A DNA stretch of 64,000 bases, taken from Pseudooceanicola nitratireducens. Lineage in GTDB: Bacteria > Pseudomonadota > Alphaproteobacteria > Rhodobacterales > Rhodobacteraceae. Under the pieces are notes generated by a model. That model saw only the letters and a list, made by a program, of their open reading frames with translations. It was not told where the DNA came from and did not search any database. The stretch spans positions 434,001 to 498,000 of the forward strand of contig NZ_FNZG01000003.1 in the NCBI RefSeq assembly GCF_900109195.1, read 5' to 3'. A program made the position numbers and the translations under genes. Positions 58,439-64,000 of the stretch are shown here, one piece after another (within the stretch, counting starts at the first letter, position 1; the number at the start of each line of letters is the position of its first letter).

Positions 58439-58684
58439 TTATTTAACGGCATAGCGCCCGCGTCTTGGGCGCAAATTCGCCAGATCCGCAGGAACCCCCA
58501 GACGGTCGGATTTCTCCATCGTGCCGATGAACAGATCCAGGCAGCCGCCGCAATCGGGCTTCTTGCCAAGCGCGCGATAGACCTTGCCCGGCGTGATGAT
58601 CGTGTCCGCATCCGCGGCCCGCATCCAGTCGATGGCGGCATGGATGTCGCGGTCGCTGATGGAATTGCAATGGCAGACGATCAT
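58439..58684 (-). CDS. bfd: bacterioferritin-associated ferredoxin
   Basis: This 81-residue protein is a [2Fe-2S] Bfd: MIVCHCNSISDRDIHAAI supplies Cys4 and Cys6, and KPDCGGCLDLF supplies the other two. It reduces the iron core of bacterioferritin to release iron. It sits directly upstream of bfr on the same strand, 127 bases away; an Irr-type box is in the gap. Confidence 0.94.
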   Translation of the reverse strand: MIVCHCNSISDRDIHAAIDWMRAADADTIITPGKVYRALGKKPDCGGCLDLFIGTMEKSDRLGVPADLANLRPRRGRYAVK

Positions 58685-58782
58685 GGCGGTGTTCCGATAT
58701 CTCTGGCGTGCTGTTTCGCGGGGGTGTCCGGGGCCCAGCGCGGGCCCCGATCTGGTGTCGTCCCGGGGTCAACCCGGCGGGA

Positions 58783-60048
58783 TTACTGGAAAACCGCGTC
58801 GGGGTTATCCAGGCTGTCCGAGCCTTCGAACCCGATCTGGTCCAGCTGCAGCGCGGTCACGGCCCGTTCGATCGACTTGGTCTGGCCGACCAGCGCATCG
58901 ACCGCCGACATGATCAGCGCCTCGCCGCCGGCATTGCCGCGCTCCAGCATCTGGTCATAAGAGAACCCGGCCTCGGCCGCGGCCTTCAGCTGACCCAGCT
59001 CGCCCATGGTGTGATCCAGCGCGGCGCGCAGTTCCGCGTCCACGCCCGCATCGGCCGCCGCCACCAGTGCGGACAGCGAGGCACCGGACACGACACGGCC
59101 GTCGATGCCGACATATTCGCCGGTATAGACGTTCCGCACGCCCAGCCCGTCGTAGTAATGGCTGTTGTGGGTGTTGTCCGAGAAACAGTCATGCTCTTCC
59201 TCGGGGTCGTTCAGCATGACGCCCAGCTTCATCCGCTCGCCCGCCTGTTCACCGTAGGACAGCGACCCCATGCCGGTCAGCATGGCGACGATGCCCGCGT
59301 CCTCGTCCGCCAGAAGGGTCGTGCGGGCCTCACCGCCCTCGCCCCATTGCGCGGCCATCCATTCCAGATCCGAAATCAGCAGATCGGTTGCAGCCGTCAG
59401 ATATTGCGCGCGGCGGTCGCAATTGCCGCCCGTGCAGGCCTCGCCCTGGGCATAGTCGCTGGCCGGACGTGCGCCCGCGCCATGCGCGGTGCCGTTCAGA
59501 TCCTGGCCCCACAGCAGGAATTCGATGGCGTGGTAACCGGTGGCCACGTTCGCCTCGACCTCGTCGGCTTCGTGCAGGGTTTCGGACAGGAATTCCGGCG
59601 TGATCGCGCTGGCGTCGATCTCTTCTCCCGACAGGGTGAAGCTGGGGTTGGCGATGACGTTCAGCGCGGCGTATTGGTTTTCATCCGTCGCACCGCCATA
59701 GGCCGCATCCACATAGTCGATCAGACCTTCGTCCAGCGGCCAGGCGTTCACCTTGCCTTCCCAGTCGTCGACGATCGCATTGCCAAAGCGGAAGACTTCG
59801 GTCTGCTGATAAGGCACGCGGGCGGCGATCCAGGCAGCGCGGGCGGCGGCCAGGTTGGCCTCGCTCGCGTCAGTGACCAGGGCCTCGACCGCCTGTTTCA
59901 GCGCCAGAGCCGAGGTCAGGCTGTCGGTATAGCCCGCCTGGGCGATATCGGCATAGGTGGTCAGAACGGCGGCCTTGTCCTGCGCCACGGCAACCGCGGG
60001 GGCGGCGCAAAGGGCAAGGACTGCGGTGGCTGTCTTGATCGGGGTCAT
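58783..60048 (-). CDS. irpA: imelysin-family iron-regulated protein (IrpA-like)
   Basis: This 421-residue protein has a signal peptide (MTPIKTATAVLALCAAPAVAVAQ) and a complete imelysin domain: GYHAIEFLLWGQD is the GxHxxE motif, FGNAIVDDWEGKVNAWPLDEG is another family mark, and SDNTHNSHYYDGLGVRNVYTGEY precedes the C-terminal half. Imelysins are periplasmic or surface iron-binding proteins; the peptidase claim is old and doubtful. It is second in a unit after the 185-residue gene at 60621. Confidence 0.9.
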   Translation of the reverse strand: MTPIKTATAVLALCAAPAVAVAQDKAAVLTTYADIAQAGYTDSLTSALALKQAVEALVTDASEANLAAARAAWIAARVPYQQTEVFRFGNAIVDDWEGKVNAWPLDEGLIDYVDAAYGGATDENQYAALNVIANPSFTLSGEEIDASAITPEFLSETLHEADEVEANVATGYHAIEFLLWGQDLNGTAHGAGARPASDYAQGEACTGGNCDRRAQYLTAATDLLISDLEWMAAQWGEGGEARTTLLADEDAGIVAMLTGMGSLSYGEQAGERMKLGVMLNDPEEEHDCFSDNTHNSHYYDGLGVRNVYTGEYVGIDGRVVSGASLSALVAAADAGVDAELRAALDHTMGELGQLKAAAEAGFSYDQMLERGNAGGEALIMSAVDALVGQTKSIERAVTALQLDQIGFEGSDSLDNPDAVFQ

Positions 60049-60063
60049 GGGTCTTCCTGTCTG

Positions 60064-60621
60064 TCAGTTCAATTTGTTGCGCGGCACCTGCGGGCCCCGC
60101 GTCAGATCACTTGCAAAATCACTAGCAAGATCGCTCGATAGATCGCGCCGGCCCTTACGGAGGTCGTCCCGGGCACCACCAAAGGCCCCGTGGCGGGTGC
60201 CAGAGGCCGCACCGCCGCGCGCAAGGTCCAGCCCAAGGGTCTGGGCCAGCGAAACGGCAATCGGGGCGACATCGGCGCGCATGATCAGGCAGGCGATCAT
60301 CATCGCCTCTTCCCGGTCGTGCACCGCCTGGGCGCAGAACAGGGCAAACACCGCCTCGTCCGCGCCGACGCAGTCGCAGGTGACCCCGTGGCGCATCAGC
60401 GGCCGGCGGCCGTGCCGCAGCAACAGCGCCACAAGATCGGTAAAGCGGGTAAAGAAGGCCTCGGCATTGTCGGGGCCCATGCGGGCGCACAATTCGTCCC
60501 GCAGCATGATCTGCCCGTCCAGCCCGTCGCACCACAGGCGCAGCGCGCGGATCCACCAGGCCTCTCCCTTGGGCAGCATGTCCATCTTGCCGACGGGGCT
60601 TGCTCCGGCCTCAGGACGCAT
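60064..60621 (-). CDS. hypothetical protein first in the imelysin unit
   Basis: This 185-residue helical protein begins MRPEAGASPVGKMDMLPKGEAWWIRALRLWCDGL. It has a conserved-looking core (LMRHGVTCDCVGADEAVFALFCAQAVHDREEAMMIACLIMRADVAPI). Its C-terminus has imperfect repeats SDLASDFASDLTRG, encoded by a short DNA repeat near 60105-60145. The stop is 15 bases before the irpA ATG, so the two are one operon. No family recognised; the tight link to an imelysin suggests a role in iron metabolism. An ATG 78 bases upstream is less likely. Confidence 0.65.
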   Translation of the reverse strand: MRPEAGASPVGKMDMLPKGEAWWIRALRLWCDGLDGQIMLRDELCARMGPDNAEAFFTRFTDLVALLLRHGRRPLMRHGVTCDCVGADEAVFALFCAQAVHDREEAMMIACLIMRADVAPIAVSLAQTLGLDLARGGAASGTRHGAFGGARDDLRKGRRDLSSDLASDFASDLTRGPQVPRNKLN

Positions 60622-60937
60622 GGGGACCCCCTTTTCGGCCGGGCTGCGCCGGGACGGTAAAGCTGCGGGACTTGGGCCCGGATACAGAAGGTCCGGCACT
60701 AAAAGGACTAAGGAAAGAAGGACCTGGGGCGAAAAACATCATGGCTCGATTCCGTTTCTGACGCAGAAACTGACCAAAACACTCGGACAAGTCAATCCCG
60801 ACTTTTTATGTCAACTATGATCGGCACCCCTCCGCCACTGCCCTTGAGCGTTGCAACTGACCCGCCGGATGGTAAAACCGCCCGACAGTGCGTCCGGGCA
60901 TCGCCCGGGCATGGGGGAACAGGCAAAGGGACCGAAG
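60622..60937. other. 316-base divergent promoter region
   Basis: This stretch separates the imelysin unit from the monooxygenase gene and has no gene. It holds the perfect palindrome at 60754-60770 and an AT-rich patch at 60795-60815 (ACTTTTTATGTCAACTA) that could be part of a promoter. Confidence 0.55.
60754..60770. promoter_or_regulatory. 7-3-7 palindrome upstream of the imelysin unit
   Basis: GTTTCTG-ACG-CAGAAAC is a perfect inverted repeat with the same 7-3-7 layout as the Irr-type box, but a different sequence. It lies 133 bases before the first gene of the unit. Probably an operator for an iron or stress regulator (inference). Confidence 0.45.
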
Positions 60938-62245
60938 ATGACAGCAGACAGACAGGCCGAAACATCCCAAGAGGTCCTGATCGCCGGTGGCGGTATCGGC
61001 GGGCTGGCCCTGGCCCTGACCCTGCATCAGATCGGCGTCCCCTGCCGCGTCTTTGAAACCGTGGAAGACCCCCGCCCCCTTGGCGTCGGCATCAACCTGC
61101 AACCCAATGCGGTGCGCGAATTGATCGACCTGGGGATTTCCCGCGCGGATCTGGACGCCATCGGCCTGCCGATCCGCGAATGGACCCTGCTGGGCCTGCG
61201 CGGACAAGAGGCCTATGCCGAACCCCGCGGGGAAGAGGCCGGATACAACTGGCCGCAATATGCCGTGCACCGGGGCCAGCTGCAGATGATGCTGCTGGAC
61301 AAGGTGATCGAGCGTCTGGGCGCGGATCGCCTGGTGCTGGGCGCGCGTGTCACCGGCTATGACCAGGACGCCAGCGGCGTCACCGCCCGCATCACCCGCG
61401 CCGATGGAACCGAGGACACTGCCCGCGGGCGTCTTCTGATCGGGGCGGACGGGCTGCATTCGGCGGTGCGGGCGCATATGTATCCCGACCAGCCGCCGAT
61501 TCAATGGGGCGGCGCGGTGATGTGGCGCGGCACCACGAAGATCGCGCCGATGCGAACGGGCGCGTCCTTCATCGGGCTGGGCACCTCGCGCCACCGCATG
61601 GTGCTTTATCCGATCTCGCACCCCGATGCCGACGGGCTGGTCACCATGAACTGGATCGCCGAGGTCACCTTTGACAACTCGGGCGGCTGGCGGTCGGGCG
61701 ACTGGAACCGCAAGGTCGAGCATTCGGAATTCGTGCATCACTTCGATGGCTGGACCTTCGACTGGCTCGACGTGCCTGCCCTGCTGAATGCCACCTCGGA
61801 CGTCTGGGAATACCCGATGATCGACCGCGACCCGGTGCCGACCTGGGCTGATGGCCGCGTGGCGCTAATGGGCGATGCGGCGCATGTGATGTATCCCACG
61901 GGATCGAACGGGGCGAGCCAGGCAATCATCGACGCCCGCGTGATCGGGGCGCAGATGCTGGCCCATGGCGTCACGCCTGCCGCGCTATCGGCCTTTGACG
62001 CGGCGCTGTGCGAACCGGTCTCGGCGCTGGTGCTGCGCAATCGCGGCGCCGGGCCCTTTGCCCTTCTGAACCTGATCGACGACCGCTGCGGCGGACAGTT
62101 CGACCACATCGACGACGTGGTCAGCCCGCAGGAAAAGGACGATCTGATGGCCGTCTACAAACAGGCCGCCGGCTTTGCGATCCAGACCCTGAACGCGGCC
62201 CCGCCGACGATCCCCGCTGGCGCGACGGCTAAACTTACAGCGTAA
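60938..62245 (+). CDS. FAD-dependent monooxygenase
   Basis: This 435-residue group A flavoprotein hydroxylase has GGGIGGLALALTLHQIG near residue 17 (FAD ADP-binding), ADGLHSAVR near 170 (the DG motif) and GRVALMGDAAHVMYPTGSNGASQAIIDARV near 305 (the GD motif). The flavin-dependent oxidoreductases of this type (PhzS or 3-hydroxybenzoate 6-hydroxylase relatives) act on aromatic acids; the substrate is not readable from sequence. AAAGGGA before the ATG at 60938 fixes the start. Its location next to acetoacetyl-CoA synthetase does not clarify the role. Confidence 0.87.
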   Translation: MTADRQAETSQEVLIAGGGIGGLALALTLHQIGVPCRVFETVEDPRPLGVGINLQPNAVRELIDLGISRADLDAIGLPIREWTLLGLRGQEAYAEPRGEEAGYNWPQYAVHRGQLQMMLLDKVIERLGADRLVLGARVTGYDQDASGVTARITRADGTEDTARGRLLIGADGLHSAVRAHMYPDQPPIQWGGAVMWRGTTKIAPMRTGASFIGLGTSRHRMVLYPISHPDADGLVTMNWIAEVTFDNSGGWRSGDWNRKVEHSEFVHHFDGWTFDWLDVPALLNATSDVWEYPMIDRDPVPTWADGRVALMGDAAHVMYPTGSNGASQAIIDARVIGAQMLAHGVTPAALSAFDAALCEPVSALVLRNRGAGPFALLNLIDDRCGGQFDHIDDVVSPQEKDDLMAVYKQAAGFAIQTLNAAPPTIPAGATAKLTA

Positions 62246-62323
62246 GCTCGCGCGAGGACGCCCAAAAGGGCGGAGGAGCAGACCCCGCCCGGCGCAAGCC
62301 TCCGGACGGGACCGAACGCCCTT

Positions 62324-64000
62324 TCAGCCCGCCAGCGCCTCACGCGACTTTGCATAGGCGAGGAACTGGTCGAAGCTGTGGGGATTGGCCATGCTGTCGC
62401 GGTTCACGACCTTGGCCGGGTCCTGCCCCAGCAGCAGCTTCTTCACCGGCACTTCCAGCTTCTTGCCCGACAGGGTGCGCGGCACATCCGTGATCTCGAC
62501 GATCTCATCCGGCAGGAACCGGGCGGAAACCGCCTCGCGGATCGCGCCCCGGATCTGATCGCGCAGGGCCTCCGTCAGCCCGCCCTGTTTCGGCACCACG
62601 AAAAGCACCATGAAACTGTCGCGGCCCAGGAATTCCAGGTCGATCACCAGGCTGTCCAGCACCGCATCCAGCCCTTCGACCGCGCGGTAGATCTCGGAAC
62701 TGCCCAGCCGCAGCCCGCGCCGGTTGATCGTCGCGTCCGAGCGGCCATAGATCACCGACCCGCCCTCGGGCGAGAATTCGATCCAGTCGCCGTGCCGCCA
62801 GATGCCGGGATAGGTGTCGAAATAGCTGTCATGCAGCCGCGACCCATCCGTATCCCCCCAGAAATACAGCGGCATCGACGGAAGGGGTTCGGTGCAGACC
62901 AATTCACCGACCTGGCCGATGACCTCGTTGCCGTCCTCGTCAAAGGCCCGCACAGCATTGCCCAGCATCCGGCACTGCATCTCTCCGGCGCGGACGGGCA
63001 GCATGGGGTTCGACCCGACAAAGGCCCCGGCAAGGTCGGTCCCACCCGAGATCGGACCCAGCCAGAGATCGCGCTTCACCTCGGAATAGATCCAGTCATA
63101 GCCCTCCTGGCTCAGCGGCGACCCGGTTGATCCAAGCGCGCGCAGCGACGACAGGTCCAGCGCGGCCCCCGGCCGCACCCCGGCCTTCAGGCAGCCCTGG
63201 AAGAACGCCGCCCCCGCGCCGAAATAGGTCAGCTTCTCGCGGGCGACCATGCGCCAGACTTCCAGCATGTCAGGATAATTCGGGGCCCCGTCGAACAGCG
63301 CCACCATCGACCCGGCACACAGCGCGTTCAGCTGCGAATTCCACATGATCCAACCCGAAGAGGTCAGCCAGCTGAAGCGATCCTCGGGGCCAAGATCCTG
63401 ATGCAGCGCCTGTTTCGCGCCTTCGATCAGCACGCCGCCATGGCCGTGCACGATCGGCTTGGGATTGCCCGTGGTGCCTGAGGAATAGACCACCCAGACC
63501 GGGTCCGAGAATTCCATCATTTCGACCGTTGCCGGCTGCGGATCCGCCTGGGTCTCGGACCAGAGCGTCCAGCCCTGCCCGGTCCAACCGGCCCCCTCGC
63601 GCACGGCGGCCAGCATGATCTTCGCCTCCAGCGTCTCCAGCTCTCCGGCGAGGCTGGCCAGCAGATCGCCACGGTCGTGGGTCTTGCCGCCATGCGCATA
63701 GCCGTCCTGCGCGATCAGCACCTTGGGTTCGATCTGGCGGAACCGGTCCAGGATCGCCACATGACCCATGTCCGGCGCACACAGCGACCAGATCGCCCCC
63801 AGCCCGGACACCGCCAGAAAGGCAATGACCGACGCGGGCGTGTTGGGCAGCACGGCCACCACCCGGTCGCCCCGCCCGACGCCCATGGCGCGCAGGCTGG
63901 CCTGAAGCGATCCGACGCGGACGTCCAGCTCGGCCCAGGTCAGTTCCTCGCGGCCGAAGGTTTCGGACTGGCCGACCAGCGCCACGGCCTCCGGCCGGTC
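62324..64000 (-). CDS. aacS: acetoacetyl-CoA synthetase (start beyond window)
   Basis: The C-terminal ~558 residues are present and the 5' end lies outside the window. This AMP-forming ligase activates acetoacetate to acetoacetyl-CoA. Visible motifs are the adenylation signature YSSGTTGNPKPIVHGHGG, GGTDLAGAF, WRHGDWIE and the C-terminal Lys in TLSGKKLEVPVKKLLLG. The whole pattern, including IWSLCAPDMG and LLASLAGELETL, fits AacS rather than acetyl-CoA synthetase. It feeds ketone bodies or polyhydroxybutyrate breakdown products into central metabolism. Confidence 0.92.
   Translation of the reverse strand, partial: DRPEAVALVGQSETFGREELTWAELDVRVGSLQASLRAMGVGRGDRVVAVLPNTPASVIAFLAVSGLGAIWSLCAPDMGHVAILDRFRQIEPKVLIAQDGYAHGGKTHDRGDLLASLAGELETLEAKIMLAAVREGAGWTGQGWTLWSETQADPQPATVEMMEFSDPVWVVYSSGTTGNPKPIVHGHGGVLIEGAKQALHQDLGPEDRFSWLTSSGWIMWNSQLNALCAGSMVALFDGAPNYPDMLEVWRMVAREKLTYFGAGAAFFQGCLKAGVRPGAALDLSSLRALGSTGSPLSQEGYDWIYSEVKRDLWLGPISGGTDLAGAFVGSNPMLPVRAGEMQCRMLGNAVRAFDEDGNEVIGQVGELVCTEPLPSMPLYFWGDTDGSRLHDSYFDTYPGIWRHGDWIEFSPEGGSVIYGRSDATINRRGLRLGSSEIYRAVEGLDAVLDSLVIDLEFLGRDSFMVLFVVPKQGGLTEALRDQIRGAIREAVSARFLPDEIVEITDVPRTLSGKKLEVPVKKLLLGQDPAKVVNRDSMANPHSFDQFLAYAKSREALAG

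Noticed and set aside
1-64000. CRISPR arrays, rRNA genes and riboswitches
   Set aside because: I saw no regularly spaced identical repeats, no rRNA segments, and no leader that fits a riboswitch class I can recognise by eye.

Overview
This window is a 64 kb piece of a GC-rich alphaproteobacterial chromosome, most likely from the Rhodobacterales (Rhodobacteraceae/Paracoccaceae). The basis is the close match of the small cytochrome c to Paracoccus-type c550, two proteins with a VPLPA-CTERM tail, a PuuD membrane urate oxidase, an NAD-linked fds formate dehydrogenase, an Irr-type (ICE-like) iron box, and the short 'CTCTTGCC..AAATAT' intergenic repeats. I do not name a genus.

Layout. 1-7.5 kb: housekeeping and small enzymes (DUF167, an HDAC-like amidohydrolase, a nitroreductase and an EI24 protein flanked by an inverted pair of ~84-bp repeats), then the molybdate importer modABC. 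6.4-9.6 kb: selenium genes, selU and a flavoprotein-SelD fusion. 9.8-13.0 kb: a single-chain biotin-dependent acyl-CoA carboxylase. 13.2-17.2 kb: the four-gene cluster of the Anbu proteasome homologue (ATP-grasp, alpha-E, transglutaminase, Anbu). 17.3-18.0 kb: a VPLPA-CTERM exported protein.

18.14-29.47 kb is an integrated genomic island of about 11.3 kb. A tyrosine integrase lies at one end and an AlpA/excisionase-like HTH protein at the other. The right edge is an intact tRNA-Leu(GAG), whose last 15 bp are repeated at the left edge. A 20-bp repeat lies just inside each end. The cargo includes an Ltp-type protein, a staphylococcal-nuclease-fold protein, several unrecognised small proteins, a second VPLPA-CTERM protein, an OmpR-type winged-helix protein and a large cytosine methyltransferase with seven internal repeats. 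I see no phage structural genes.

29.7-35.1 kb: a peptidoglycan-binding-domain protein, lipB, cytochrome c550, and a cytosine methyltransferase overlapped by a putative PD-(D/E)XK endonuclease, which looks like a type II restriction-modification pair. 35.3-43.2 kb: a purine (urate) catabolic region with ureidoglycine aminohydrolase, NCS2 permease, ureidoglycolate lyase, an allantoinase/OHCU-decarboxylase fusion, HIU hydrolase, a LysR regulator and PuuD. Inside it sits an unrelated XRE regulator/membrane protein pair with a perfect operator-like palindrome. 43.3-45.4 kb: creatinase, a small protein and tRNA-Arg(CCG).

45.7-52.9 kb: a LysR regulator and the fds formate dehydrogenase operon (fdsG-fdsB-DUF4287-fdsA-fdhD-fdsD). 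Its molybdenum cofactor ties it to modABC. It uses Cys rather than Sec, so in this window the selenium genes serve tRNA modification. 53.2-60.6 kb: an iron locus on the minus strand (DUF1513, two imelysins, di-heme oxidoreductase, bacterioferritin, Bfd) with palindromic promoter elements. 60.9-64 kb: an FAD monooxygenase and most of an acetoacetyl-CoA synthetase that runs off the window.
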